From Stenogyne calaminthoides (Eukaryota > Streptophyta > Magnoliopsida > Lamiales > Lamiaceae), in assembly GCA_037126765.1 (NCBI GenBank), contig JBBCBC010000016.1, positions 12,450,728 through 12,514,727 of the forward strand: a DNA stretch of 64,000 nt, read 5' to 3'. A model generated the notes under the pieces. The model searched no databases. It had not been told where the DNA came from and was given only the letters and a program-made list of their open reading frames with translations. A program made the position numbers and the translations under genes. Every line of letters starts with the position of its first letter. The stretch's first letter is position 1. Shown here piece by piece: positions 34,931 to 47,373 of this stretch.

Positions 34931-35640
34931 TAACCCTAAAATATATAATCAACCTTTATAAATATATAATCATCCTAAAAAATTTGCCCCAACCCAAGCG
35001 CACAGGCCACGGTCCCACGACGCCGCCTACCTTAACAATTCACCCAAGACCGCCTGATTAAGAAGTTATTTAATTAAATTACACTAATTTACGATCATTC
35101 TTGGCATGACATATCTGATATTTTTTAAAGAAGAATTACTCGGTTTGATAAAAATTCCATAATATTTTTGATTTTGTTTTCATTTTTTGAAGGAAAAATA
35201 ATTTGAAGGAAGAAGAAATCGGATGACCGTCGTCCTTTAGCCTAAACAAACTACAAATTAACATCGGGATTTAAAAGTTCATTATATTATTTAATTAAAC
35301 TATACTTAAAAATATTAAAACACAAGTATAATTAATTATTTTATAAAAAGTTGAATTTAAAGAGACATTTACTCCCCACCATTTTTATTAAATATTATTT
35401 TAATCTTTAAAAATATTTTTATAATAGATATTATTTCGATATTTTATTTCCTTTTATCTTATAATGCACTTAATGTATTAATTTTAAATTTTAAATTTTC
35501 TACAACATATTTATGTATAATTTTTTGTTTAGTAATAATTATCTAAAGTTATCTTATCTCCATATAAAAACCGCCTCATATGAATTTTTACAATATTTAA
35601 AACATCGAACGGAAGGAATGAAGGCAGTCTGGACGTAAAA
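34931..35640. other. AT-rich intergenic region
   Basis: No gene seen. It lies between the inverted-repeat structure and the promoter of the BAG-like gene. Confidence 0.5.
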
Positions 35641-35659
35641 ATATTCATTAGCTTCCTCG

Positions 35660-35745
35660 AATGCTCCCGAACATTCGACAAGCATCCAGAAAGAAATGTC
35701 CAAAAATAACCCAGTATCTCGCGATTTTTCTAGAGAGCTTTCAAG
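35660..35745 (+). promoter_or_regulatory. Heat-shock elements upstream of BAG-like gene
   Basis: A perfect GAA-CA-TTC dimer at 35669-35676 is preceded by CTCCC, giving a near three-unit heat-shock element. A second cluster, TTCTAGAGAGCTTTC (35728-35742), matches alternating nTTCn/nGAAn units imperfectly. Their position 140-215 bases before the ATG fits a heat-shock-factor-controlled promoter, as is usual for plant BAG co-chaperone genes. Confidence 0.65.
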
Positions 35746-35879
35746 TTCTTCTCCTTCCTACCGCCTAATAAATCCCCTCTCCCTTTATCTTATCAAAATC
35801 AAAAATCAAATTCAGAAAACAAATCATAACCTAAATATCTACATTATCTGTCCTGCTAATCACATATTCCCACACTTGT

Positions 35880-36880
35880 ATGGAAATGGAGAATCCATTT
35901 TTCACAAATCGCGGCTGGTATTATCCCGCTTACGGCGTCAACCCGATCCATGATCCTTTCGATCCGCTCCAGCCCGCCCACCGCTCACAGCCGATCCGTA
36001 GATCATCACCCGCTCAGCCCGCACAGGGGGAACCCTCGAAAGTTGTTCAGATTCCGGTACACTTCGTCGGGTCCAAACAAGTGGACCGGGCCGTGTCCGG
36101 CCGTGAAAATACAGAAGGTTTTTAGGGGATTTTTTTGTGCGGAAATGTTTGAAGAAGGTCAGGGATGTCAGAGTCCAGGTGGATGAGATTGGAGGAGAAG
36201 TTATGGGAGAGAGGTCGTGGAATTAGTACGGAGGATGAGAAGGAGAGGCTTAGAATCAACGAACCCTTTGACAAGTCTTTGTTTTTTAAGCTTGATTCCA
36301 TTAGTGGTTTGGATTTGGGGGTTGGGGCCTGTAGGAAGGCTGTGATTCGAAGGTGATTTCGTTGCAGGGAGAATTGATGCGATTTAATGAAAACAAATTG
36401 CAAAAATGATGATGAATTGACTGAAATTGGGGTTACTGTGGAGAGCGAAACTCAAATTCAAATTCAGAGAATTCAAGGATTTGGAAATTATTGGTAAGAG
36501 TATGGAAGGTGATGATGGGGATGCGGATGTTATTGATGTTGGGGTTGATTGTGAGGAGGATGAATAGATATAATGGTGAAAAATCATGATTTAATTGCAG
36601 AGGTGAAGGATAGTAATGGTGAGGTTAAGGTACAAAAAGCAGGCAATGGTGTTGATGATAACAAGATAAAATGGAGATCTGTTGGAGAGGATAATGGAGA
36701 GAGTGAGAAGATGGATTCCAGCTAATTGTTCAAATGAATGAGAGAAACGAGATGCAGACGAAGATCATTGGATAAATTAAACGCATCAGGTGGAATGCTG
36801 GAGAAGGCTTTTCGTGTGCGATAGGTTGCGAAAGGTAGAAGAGGGCCATGCTTCTCTTGCCACATGCTAAGGAGAATTGA
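35880..36880 (+). pseudogene. BAG5-like IQ/BAG-domain co-chaperone, frame broken
   Basis: The start ATG at 35880 opens a ~70-residue N-terminus ('FFTNRGWYYPAYG', then Pro/Ser-rich) leading to 'VVQIPVHFVGS', a stretch typical of plant BAG5-like proteins. In the next frame 'AVKIQKVFRGF' (36100-36132) is a calmodulin-binding IQ motif. Then 'VRKCLKKVRDVRVQVDEI' (36137-36190), 'EDEKERLRINE' (about 36231), 'LFFKLDSISGLDLGV' and 'CRKAVIRRVISLQGEL' spell a BAG domain, which in this family binds the Hsp70 ATPase domain. The C-terminus resembles the family tail up to about 36870. Reading frames change near 36095, 36133, 36210 and 36353, so no intact protein results. Either a pseudogene or a poorly polished gene; the intact upstream heat-shock elements argue for recent function. 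Confidence 0.65.
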
Positions 36881-37336
36881 TTTGACATGTTTTTTTTGTG
36901 TTTTTGTTTAGTCCCGATTGTATACGGAGCTTGATAGTTCTTTTTAGTTGTAATCATCCTAATTTTTTTTACAGTGGAATAATGAAAGTGAAAGTTTTGA
37001 TTGTGAACTAGAATTTCTTATATATATGCATCATTAATTTAGAAGTAAAACAACGGATGGGGAAATATATGACCAAATCAATATTCATAGAGGATCAAAT
37101 TGAATGCCAACCAAGAATTGCACAAAAGGTAGAGATGTTCAACAATGAAGTAAAATTAGGCAGGGTTTTCAGCCTTTAGATTCACAAAAGTTTCACACAA
37201 ATTTCAGAGCTTTTGTCCTTGTCTGATTGTTCTACTAAATCTAATCATTAAGTATGACTGGTTTATAAATCTAATCACCCCTCTATCACCATTTTCAATT
37301 GACTTCAAGATGAAACTGTATTTAAAAAAAATGCGG
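36881..37336. other. Non-coding region
   Basis: 3'-flanking DNA of the BAG-like locus and spacer. No feature is supported. Confidence 0.4.
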
Positions 37337-38235
37337 GAAAGGGCTCTTAAGACATGAGTAAGGCATATGATGGGGTGGTATTGCATTTTCTTGGGGCAAT
37401 GTGTGTTAAACTTGGTTTTGATTTTGCGTTGTGTGTCTGTTTATACTTCATTCTAATCAACCGACAGCCGTCTGTATACTTTACTCCCACCCCAGGAGAT
37501 ACCTCTACCCATATTTGTTTTTTATGTGTGCAGAAGCGTTCTCTTCACTGATCCGGGTTATTCTGAGTCATTAAGGAGAGATTTCTGGTAAAATTGCTCG
37601 ACAGGCACCATCTGTTTCACACCTGTTCTTTCGCAGACGATGACATCTTTTTCTTTCAAGCAAACCAGGCTGATCTTTGAGATATGAGCAAGCTTTGTTG
37701 AGAGGATAAACCTTGACAAAGTCTTTCGCCAGGGACATATTCCCCAAGATAAAAGAGATGAATGGCACCAGACAATTGGGGAACAAGTCAGTGGTCCAAT
37801 ACTCAAATATCTAAGCAGGTTTTCAGATTATTGTTGACAGGGCTACAAGCCGTTTGAAGGGGGAAGGAAGGAGACCCTTTACTAATGATTATCCTCAATG
37901 CTAGAAATCTGATTTCGTGTGGCTTGGCGTGTTTGGGAGTACGACTTTGATCCATGCTTTTGATGATCTATGGATCGGACTGGACTCTTTTGACAATGCC
38001 CGAGTTCTTTATGGGCAGAAGGAGGAGTGGACTTTCGCTTCTGATTTCATCGGCGATAGACCGCTTTTTGGAGGATGGATCGCCTCAATCTTGCTTCATA
38101 CATGGTGATGTTAAGACAATCTTGAGCATTCCACTGAGTTTAAGAGGCCCCAAGGACAAAAAGGATCTGATGTGCATAAAAAATGGCAAATTCTCTGTAT
38201 TGTCCGCCTACCAGGTTTTCAAAATGTGGCATTGG
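37337..38235 (+). pseudogene. LINE (L1-type) reverse transcriptase remnant
   Basis: 'DMSKAYDGV..HFLGAMCVKLGF' (from 37351) is the RT motif that begins with the catalytic Asp in L1-type LINEs. 'FADDDIFFFQANQADL' (about 37630-37678) carries the second catalytic motif (FADD). Later 'INLDKV' (about 37707), 'WRSIL'-like sequence as 'NARNLIS' (about 37900) and 'ILSIPLSLRGPKDK...KNGKFSVLSAYQVFKMW' (38121-38229) match the stretch before the zinc-finger (zf-RVT) domain. Several frames are involved. The 5' half (endonuclease) is absent. Confidence 0.8.
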
Positions 38236-38500
38236 CAAATCATTGGGCAAGTTATTTGTACTTGCACTTGCATTTCTCAATACAAACAAATTGCATATTT
38301 CCTGTGAACAGTTGCATTTTTGAAGTGTACTAGAGCTACACGGTTTTTGTTTATAAAACTTTTTTCAAAAAAAAAGAAAAACTCACGAATGGCCAGTAAC
38401 GGTAGATTAATTATGTAGAAAAATCAAGTAATGTAACATGAAATTCAAACAAGTGCAGGGTAGATGAGTTAGGAAAGTGTCATAGAGAGACATCCCGGTA

Positions 38501-38777
38501 CTATATGTTTAACTTTAAATAGTGTTGGTGATGCTTGATTTGGAGAGAAGAGTTATACATTCGTATCTCGTCGCTTTCAAATCTTTGACCAGAGTTCCTT
38601 CGCAAACTCACACTGAAAGAAGAGATGAATGCTTTCTTCTGCCAAGTTACAAAGCTTGCAAAACAGGATTCGCACAGCTTGGGAAACACCTGTCTGATAA
38701 GCTTGTCCGAAGTGGGACGAAACCTGTGATAACAGCTTGCAACTGGTTAAAATAAGACAATTCCATTCTCCACCCAA
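38501..38777 (-). pseudogene. LINE zf-RVT fragment in opposite orientation
   Basis: The minus strand reads 'FCKLCNLAEESIHLFFQCEFAKELW' (about 38585-38660), the CxxC...HxxxxC zinc-binding segment (zf-RVT) that ends plant non-LTR RT proteins. It lies about 270 bases beyond the point where the plus-strand LINE remnant ends, but in reverse. Confidence 0.7.
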
Positions 38778-39814
38778 CCCCCATGTTGTTTCACCACCTC
38801 ATTTTTTTTGCTCACTCACTCTAAAAGTCTATTAAATTTAGAACATAAGATTCATTATGCAACCACCCTCCTCCAAAAAAGAGTGTCCCTCCATCTCCCA
38901 CCACCCTCATTATTTCACTTTTCATACCACCAGCTCCTCCTCCCATAAAATCAACCAACTCCTCCACCAGCTTGACCCCGCCTCCTTCTCCCTCTCCTCA
39001 CTCTAGTCCCTCTCTCATTGAAACTCGGCCCCAACCCACCATATTTTTTAAGAGATGACACTCGACATAAAAAAAGATTCTTAAAGTGTGACTTTTATTT
39101 GAAAGATATGTGACTTTTATCAGAAAGTATTCTTCATAAAAGCGAAGGAATGATTTATATTATAAAGAAAAGTACGTGAGCTGATAATCGCAAGTATGTG
39201 ACTTATATTCTTAAAGGATGTGACTTATATTACTAAAAGCTATACGCTTAAAAAAAAAAAAAATTTTACAAGTGAGCAAAAGATACCAACTCTTTATTAA
39301 TTCATAAACTATTATTTATACTAATAGATATTATATAATTAATAATATTAAATTGCTAATTGCTAAACTACAAAAGTTCATAGTGGTCTGATTATTAACT
39401 ACAAAACATTATTCCTACTTGCAATCGATAAAAAAATTAATAGTGAAATGCCCAAAATAACCTCTATTGTTGAGCCAAATATTCCAATTAATTTTAGTCT
39501 CTCTATAAATTTATATCATATTGTTTTCTCTCTTCTCTCCTAAAATCAATTATCGATATATTTTTTTTCTATACTCAAGAAGTCATATCGCCCATCCAAA
39601 CCACTCCACGCCAAATTCAACCACCCTCAAACCCCATAAAGATTCACCACTCCACACGCACCCTCATTCAAAGATGACAATGAGGTGGTGGTGGTAGAAT
39701 GGGCGACGACAAAAACGATGAAGAAGATAGTGAAGGAAGAAGAAATAAGCGTGTTTTACTACCAACGCCGGGGTATTTAAGAAGACGAGGGAGACATCAT
39801 CGGTTTTCAAGGGC
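38778..39814. other. Low-complexity and repeat-rich spacer
   Basis: A CT/CCA-rich stretch (38860-39030) is followed by copies of 'GTGACTTATATTA' (39090-39240), related in reverse to 231-420, then AT-rich DNA. No gene seen. Confidence 0.45.
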
Positions 39815-39819
39815 GACTA

Positions 39820-41429
39820 TATTGGAAAAATAAGAGGCACATAAACACATAATACATGCGAGGAGAATAACGTTCACCAACAATCTAACAGTTAATTTAA
39901 CATAAGGATTACAATAATCATAACGTAGAAATCTTACAACAAATAAAAAGTAGATTCTCAACTATGGTATCCACGTAATCCCCAAGAACGGATTCAAGAC
40001 GACCTTAGGTGTTGAATCCTGTTGAATCAACTAGGAAAATCCAAACTCTAGATCTTTACGGAGAAAACCAGGAAGTGTAAAACTATTTGTGAAATCCCAA
40101 GAGCTAATATATATGGAGACAAAACTTAAAACCTAAGTTGGCCTTATTGGGGAATTAAAATCCCTTTCCAATTAATTAAATTAAACCTCTTTTAATTTAA
40201 TTTCCTAAATATAAATTTCTCTGATTTAAATTTCATATATGACAAATCTCTGCGATTTGTTTCCATATATATTAAATCCTACAATAATATTTCAAATATT
40301 ATTATTGGGAATTCTTGTTTAATTAAATCTAATTTAATTAAACATTAATAATAATTAATTTCAAAATTAATCTATTATTAATTATACCAATAAAATTAAA
40401 TATTAAATCTAATTTAACATTTAATCAACCAACTATAATCCCGTAAAGGGAACTACTTGTTGTGTGACCCGCAAACCTAATATATCAAGCGTTAGTCAAA
40501 CTAATGGTCTTAATTGAACCTAGACAATAAATTAGACATTTCGATATGGAGGTGCGTTAAAGAAAAATCATGAACTACATGGCGAAAAACATGGGCTATT
40601 ACGATTTCTCATTTTCCATTAAGTGAATACCGATTAGTCTTGAACATGATGCGATTATACTATTCAAATAAATTAATCAACTTTATCTCCCATCACTAAT
40701 TGATCACTTATGTCACACTTGTACAAAAGTCCAAGTTAGCGTGCGTTAACCAATGACTTTGATCGATTAGGATGAGAAGATGAAATATTCTCTCTAAATC
40801 CACTTTGAGAATGAATCCTTTTCTTGGCTCAACTATCACGTAGCATGCAACGTGATAGACGATCGAAGCCATATCTCTACCCATGGAAGAGTGCGAAATT
40901 AGTCGGTCATGGTCAGCGTTCCTCCCACGCATATGCGATGGTATTGACCTCAAAGTCAAAGGAGTATCGCGTCGCTCCCACTAGCAAGACACGCGTGAAC
41001 ACGTATAGTGGAACTCATCAAAGCGGTTTACCGGATGGGTAACGATACCCTCCAAAAGGTATTTGTGCATCAATCATGAGATACCTATTATCTACGTGGT
41101 AAGTGAATCTTACTACACTCTCTAAGAATGATCACCGGTCGCACACCAATCTCCATTTACTCATCAATATCCCATTCTTGATGATGCTTGATCATTTATT
41201 TTGAGAATCATGCTTAAGTCGTAGAAGGTTCTCACACACTTTCCGTGTGGCCGACGACTTCAAGGAACCACAGATAAGAATAAATCTGAACAATCAAAGC
41301 GTAATATTCTAATAGGTCGTGCCATATATTTAATATTAAATAAACAATGATATTAAATCAATCTTTTGAATATTGCTCTGGTATTATGTCCTTCTGATGG
41401 ATTGTCTCTCAGGGCCTTTAACACTAACA
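39820..41429 (-). repeat. 3' LTR of copia B
   Basis: 1610 bp. On the plus strand it ends ...ACACTAACA at 41429, next to the polypurine tract. It aligns in reverse with 1192-2614. Confidence 0.85.
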
Positions 41430-41445
41430 ATCTCCCCACTTGAAC
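41430..41445 (-). other. Polypurine tract of copia B
   Basis: Reads GTTCAAGTGGGGAGAT on the minus strand, immediately upstream of the 3' LTR start TGTTAGTG. This is the plus-strand priming site of the element. Confidence 0.85.
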
Positions 41446-41639
41446 TAGAGCCAATCACCTACATGTCTAACCCCAGACCCATTAAAATGTATAGTGTGTA
41501 CATGAACACTCGATGCCAGGTGGAGGATCGCCGAGGTTATCCTCCATGGGGACACGTTTTCTAACATATCTCTCCTCTAGCGATTATCTCGTGTTAAGTG
41601 ATAACGTATCGGTACATCTTGTTTTACATTATTGGATCT

Positions 41640-41925
41640 CGATTCCTTAGCTTGCATAGCCGCACCCAGAGCTATTGTCACAATACAACTTTATGGACTC
41701 TCGGCACTTTCGGAACTACCCTCCGTTCACTTAAGAACTGTTTTATCCGGACAACTTCTTTGCGCTTACTTCGTCGCAATGAATGTACGACTAGTTGTTT
41801 GGTCGTGGTAGTATCTTGCTTGGAACTATTCCAACTAACCGCCCGCCATTGAAATCGGAACGTGGCCGACCGTGACTTGAAATCATCACGGTCGGATTGA
41901 AAACTTTCCATCAACATACCAAGAC
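41640..41925 (-). pseudogene. Copia B RNase H (broken)
   Basis: The frame at 41678-41917 reads 'ESFQSDRDDFKSRSATFRF' then 'RAVSWNSSKQDT' and 'KEVVRIKQFLSERRVVP'. These are conserved copia RNase H motifs. Parts between them are in other frames. The SFQSD.DD block holds catalytic-site acidic residues. Confidence 0.8.
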
Positions 41926-41989
41926 TAGTTTTGGCTGCCTCGCGTAGACGAAGTGATCTTTGATGCGTCTAAGGTACTTAAGAATGTTC

Positions 41990-43329
41990 TTGACGTAAAA
42001 CGATGAGGTTCACTTCGGATTCTGGAAGGTATCTACCCAGTGGTGCCCTATGCACAAAAGCCCGCATCGGCCTTGTGCAAGTCATGGCGTACATGATGGA
42101 GCCAATTGCGGACGTATGGTATATCGGTTCATGCGTAGGATATCATCTTCCGTGTGAAGGACAATCCTTCTTAGACAACTTTATCCCATGACATGCGGTG
42201 AGAACCTCTCTTAGAGTTCTCCATCGCAACGCTTTAACACCTTACCTTATCTCGTGGGTTATTTATGGCGGCCCCAACATCCATTTGGACCTATCCCTAC
42301 GGATCTTGATCCCTAAGATGTATGTGAGCCTCACAAGATCCTTCATCATAAGAGGAATGTTGTTTCCCGTAATCAATATGTCATCGGCATACTGTATAAA
42401 ACAATATTTCTCCCTGCGTTTCTGATAAGCATATGGATCTTCCAAATTCCGATGAAATCAAGCGATTTGAACAACCATCCGTCCGGATATTCGACTCTGA
42501 AGCTTGCTTTAGTCCGTAAATGGATGGAATTTGAGCTTGCACACAAGATTAGACTTTGGCTTAGATACAAAACCTTCCGGTTGAGTCATAAACACCTCAT
42601 ATCGAATTTTCCCATTGAGGAAGGTTGTTTTGACATCCATACCAAATCTCATAATCTAAATGTCTTTGCTACAACAAATAAGTCGAATATGCTTGATCTT
42701 GGCCTTGGTGAGAAGGTCTCATCATAGTCAATGCCTTCCCGTTGACTATAACCTTTTGCCATAACCTAGCGCTATGAGGGTTAAGTACCTTCTTGTTTGC
42801 ATCAGTTTTAAACTTGTAGACCCATTTGCAACCTATGGGTTTTACCTTTTGGCAACTCAACCAAGTCCCAAACAGTTGGTGTACATCGAGTCCATCTCGG
42901 ATTTCTTGGCTTCTTGTCACTTCTCCTCGAGTCAACGTCTAATGTTTCCCGATGTAAGTTAAGGATCGTCTTTTGTCCCGGATCTCCATCATCATGTTCC
43001 TCTGAAAACCATAATATCTAATTAGGCGATTCACGAATCCTAGTAGACTTACTTGAAATGTGTTTGTACTTGAGTTGTACATTACGATCGTGAAAATTTT
43101 TCTTGATTGCATCGATTTCATCAATGTGGGAAGAGTCCTCGAAAACAACACTACGATGCCTCTTAGGCGGGAGTTTTGAACTATGTTGTTCTCATTGAAA
43201 ATTTCACTTGGGTTTGTTCGAAGGCAACGCAACTCAATTACGCCCCAATGGGCCGAAAAGAGGATCACTAAGGATAAACTTCCATCATGTGAGCTGTTGA
43301 ATGCTCCCAACATTCCTTGTCACATTTTT
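41990..43329 (-). pseudogene. Copia B reverse transcriptase (broken)
   Basis: On the minus strand: 'KPIGCKWVYKFKTDANKKV' (about 42780-42840), 'IQYADDILITGNNIPLM' with the YADD box at 42380-42391, 'YILGIKI.RDRSKWML' (about 42280-42320) and 'MSWDKV' (about 42180). Copia A has YVDD at the same place. The upstream limit is the solo LTR at 43330. Confidence 0.85.
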
Positions 43330-45148
43330 TGTTGGTTATCTTTGGAAAGTATGCTTTTACTTTGTATATAAAAACCGAATTCTGCCTTTATTCTTAAATA
43401 AATTATTTATCACTAATGCTTTAAATATCGCTGAATGTTACATATATTTACCGCATAATTGTTCAATAAGTAGTACGTGTTACATTGTAGTTAATTTAGT
43501 GATACGCATCACGGAAGAATAAATTAACAAATCCACTTGTAACTAAAAGTACACTGCTCACGACCTAGATGGAAATGAACAATCCATTGTGAAAAGGTTA
43601 ATGTAAGGCTCGATCGGGTTTCGCTTGACCAAGAGATTACACTAACAAAAAGACTGACTTTGAATAGGACCTACGGGAGGATAAATTTCTTGAAGATTGA
43701 ATTAGGAAGAATTAGACCTCGTTGGTTCGTTATTTCTTAATCTTCGATCCTTAAATAGGATCGTGTGGTTAGTAATTATTGCTTTGACTTATAGCGGGTA
43801 GAGAATCAACGAGATTCAATACTTTATATCTTGGGCAATATTATTGGTCACATGCGATTGCTAAGATTTAATACGAAGAATAATTGTGCGAAGTATGCTT
43901 TTTGATTTGCCCCCCGGAGGTTCATAAGATTTATCATACCAAATCTTGCAAGAAATTAGTTTAAATTATGGATAATAATGTTGAACCGTTCCTTGACCAA
44001 TGACAAAAGATATTAATTAATGGAAAGTTATTTCAAAGGATCGAATTAATTAATGGGCTAGATAATCTTAAACACGAGAAATAATAATAGCGAGCCATAT
44101 TAACAAATAATATGGGTTAAGATGGATAGTCTTAATATTAATTATATAGATTAATTAATATTTATGGGCTTGAATAATATTGTGGCTAAATATTGAAATT
44201 CAAGATCCATTGGAAGTCCAATCTTAATTCTCCTAAAAGCCCCTCAAGTAGCCTAAAACATAAAGTCCAATAACCTAAAAAGGTGTTTAAAAAATAAAAT
44301 AAATTATTGTTTTGTTCAAAATAATAAATAAAAAAGGGGAGAAAGATTTTCTTTGAATTTTGTTATGGAATGAAGATAAGTATTCTTGAATACAATATTA
44401 TCTCATTAAATTCAAGAAATCTCCCCACTTGATTATTTATTAGTGTTTTTTGAAAATATTGAATAAATAAAAGGAAGGGAAGATTTTCTTGATTTTCCCT
44501 TAGGTATTATGGAAGATATGTATTTTGGAATACAAGAATATCTCAAAAATTCAAGAAGATCCAAATCTTGTTTTCCTTTACTCCTTATTTTTTAAAATAC
44601 CATAACAAGAGGAGGTGGGATTTTTTGTGGAATATTTTAATTATGGAGAAAAGAATATATGAGATATATTCAAGATTTCTTGGAAATCAAGAAAAAGATT
44701 TTCCCATATTATTTTTTTGCCCAAAAATTCACCACCACCTCATCTATAAATAGGGGATGAATTTTTCATCCCCAAGCAATTCATGTGTTGGAAAAATTAA
44801 AGAAATCCACAAAGGTGGTGCAACATAATTTTATTTTTCCTTTTTATTAAATTGTTCAGTAGTTCCTACCACCGGATTGTTGAACAGGATAAGGGAATAC
44901 TTGAGAAGGTTTTTGGTGTGTTTGTGTGAAGCGATCCATCTTCTCAATTTGTCACTCACTCCGATTAGTTCACGAAACCAGTAGCAATTCGCACGCTTAG
45001 GATTTATGTGAACTGCTTTATATGCATGATTTGTTGTTGAATTATTATTTGAATTAATATAGATTAATTCATGCTAGTAATAATTGTTAAAATTAAATTT
45101 GTATTTAAATATTCATCCCGAATAGATCCGGATAATTAATTCCCAACA
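43330..45148 (+). repeat. Solo LTR copy 1 (1.8-kb family), nested in copia B pol
   Basis: It runs from TGTTGGTTATCTTTGG to AATTCCCAACA, 1819 bp, and shows a TATA-like CTATAAATAGGGGATG near 44743. Flanks are TTTTT (43325-43329) and TTTAA (45149-45153), a poor match to a 5-bp duplication. The interrupted pol sequence continues on both sides. No internal retrotransposon sequence is attached, so it is a solo LTR. Copies 2 and 3 are at 50215-52054 and 53212-55015. Orientation is taken from the TG...CA ends and the TATA box. Confidence 0.75.
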
Positions 45149-46130
45149 TTTAACGACAAGATATCAGTCTTTTGATTATCTTGTGGTTCTTAATTTCTTC
45201 AAGTTCTATCATCTTACGCCCTGGTCCTTGAAGACATAGTCTTCTTCGAGAAATCGCCCCGCTAGTAAACAATTATCGTTTGTTTACCGGGTAGATAGAA
45301 ATAATATCCTCTCGCTTCCTTAGGATATCCCACAAGGTAACCCTTTTTCACCTTTGGATTCCAACTTATCAATGATCATCTTTTTCACAATCGGCGGGGC
45401 AACCCCACGCTTTTGATATATGAAAAAGTTGACTAACCACACCATAGTTCATATAGGCGTATGCTCAACCGGATTTGGATGGAATCCTATTCGAGAATGT
45501 AAATTGAGGTTTTATAACGTGTATCCCCATAAGAATGTAGGGAGAGAAGAAAAAGCTCATCATGGACCTACCATGTCTAACAAGGTTCGGTTTCTCCTCT
45601 GGATACTCCGTTCATCTGCGGTGTTAGGAGAGTCCATCGAGATTGATTCCATGTAACTTCAAGTAATCCATGAACTCGTGGCTAAGGTATTCACCTCGCC
45701 GATCCGATCAAGAGTCTTTATACTTCTTACCAAGTTGCTTCTCTACTTGACTTTAAACTCCTTGAATTTCTCAAAAGATTAGATTTGTGTTTTCATGAGA
45801 TACACGATCCATATCTTGAGAAATCATCGATAAAAGGATGAAGAAGCGGTTACCCCTATTTAGAGTGGGCAATGGTCCACAGACATCACAAAGGATCAAC
45901 TCTAGAACTTCTTTGGCACGAACCCCTTTCCCGTAAAAAATGGTTTGTTGGTCATTTTGCCTTAAAGACAGATTCACAACTTCCATATGACTCAAAAGTC
46001 GAATGGGGTTAAGTAGTCTAACTTCCTTAACCTTGCAATCCTATTCTCATTTGCATGACCAAGCCTACAATGCCACAAGTAAGTTAGGTTTTCATGATTA
46101 CTAAGTTTGAGTCGTTTGTTTTTGTATATT
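45149..46130 (-). pseudogene. Copia B integrase (broken)
   Basis: On the minus strand, 'GKMTNKPF'-equivalent sequence and 'FYGKGVRAKEVLELI.CDVCGPL' (about 45870-45950) match the pre-integrase/integrase junction. The 'LQSDRGGEY'-type catalytic block falls near 45690. A block matching 'KKMIIDKLESK' near 45360 corresponds to copia A 16240-16290. Frames are mixed. Confidence 0.7.
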
Positions 46131-47373
46131 AAAATATTATGTCCACAATGCAACAGTATAAACCATTCGATAAAGGAGAATTTTAATAAACATCACCATT
46201 AAGCGAAAAATAACAATTACTGTTTGCGAAATGGAAGGAAAACCCTTCAATGTCTAACATAGGAATATAAATAATGTTGCGAGTAATAGAAGGATCGAAA
46301 TAACAATTATTCAGTTTAAGTCTAAAACCAAATGGTAAGTTAAAACATAAACGCCAACACGCTCAATTAACTCTTGCTCCATTCCCAACGTGTAGAGGCG
46401 ACTTCCACCCTACCTAAGCGCCTCGCTATGCTTGAGACCACACATTTTGTACAAAATGTGAGCCACAACCGGTATCTAATATCCAAGATTAGTATCATTT
46501 GTGGACATGTTTATCTCAATAACAAACATACATCGTTCGGTGGTTGAGACACTTAGGCGCCTTTTCAATTTCTTTGAACCTTGTATTCCCTTCATCAATG
46601 CCCCTTCGCTTGCGAGAGGCATACATCCTTGTCCACCCTCTCTTTCTTTTGAATTCCACCTTTGGGGCTTAAGGAAGTTTGGCTTGAGCCTTTCTTTGCC
46701 TTGCCCCTTCGCTTTTCTTCCTTCGAGCGTATAGAGGGCACTCACCATGAGCACAGTTTTTTTTCTTAGCGAAGGAAGACTCAAAGGTCTTTTAGCATGT
46801 TATCACATTTCGGGCATAGTCGATTAGCCTTATTCATATTAAGGTTTTACTACTAAACCGAATATGAATAGGGAAGTTGATGAAGAATGGCATAAATACA
46901 AATAATGGTCTTGAGCTCGATGCCCAATCCACCAAGTTTCTCGATTAGTCCAATCATCTTCAATACATGAGGAGAAAACCTTCCCTCCCTCGGATAGTCA
47001 GCATCTAAACAGATCTCTTATCACTTCATAAATCTCGGGCGAGATTGAATCAAAGAGATCCTTCCGTGATGCTTAATCATCTCGGCGGAAGCATCTTCTC
47101 ATGTTGCCTTTGCAATTAGAGTCATCCCGAGTAGCATAACACAATCGAGCTTTGAAGCATTCTCTTGATCTTCTTACGAGCCTCGGCGTCAAACGCCTCG
47201 GCTTCTTGATACCCGGCGTTCGGTGTAGCGAGGATTGGCGTGTCAACACGTACTCAATCTTTTTCTTGCCTAAGACCAAACCACGCTACCGCCAAAATGA
47301 TAAAATTTGGCCCAACCAATTTGTTCGCTTCCAAACGCTTCTCGATGATAAGTTATTCATTTTTAAGAATCTG
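46131..47373 (-). pseudogene. Copia B protease and gag (broken)
   Basis: 'CMFVIEINMSTNDTN' on the minus strand (about 46485-46530) marks the protease start, as at 15147 in copia A. A Lys-rich segment (about 46620-46740) is the Gag tail. The gag ATG lies near 47373 ('MNNLSS...', then 'NKLVGPN' in the next frame), matching copia A 14310. Several stops intervene. Confidence 0.7.

Noticed and set aside
37558..37806. Minus-strand frames of 71-82 codons
   Set aside because: Antisense of the LINE RT region, where the plus strand shows FADD and other RT motifs.
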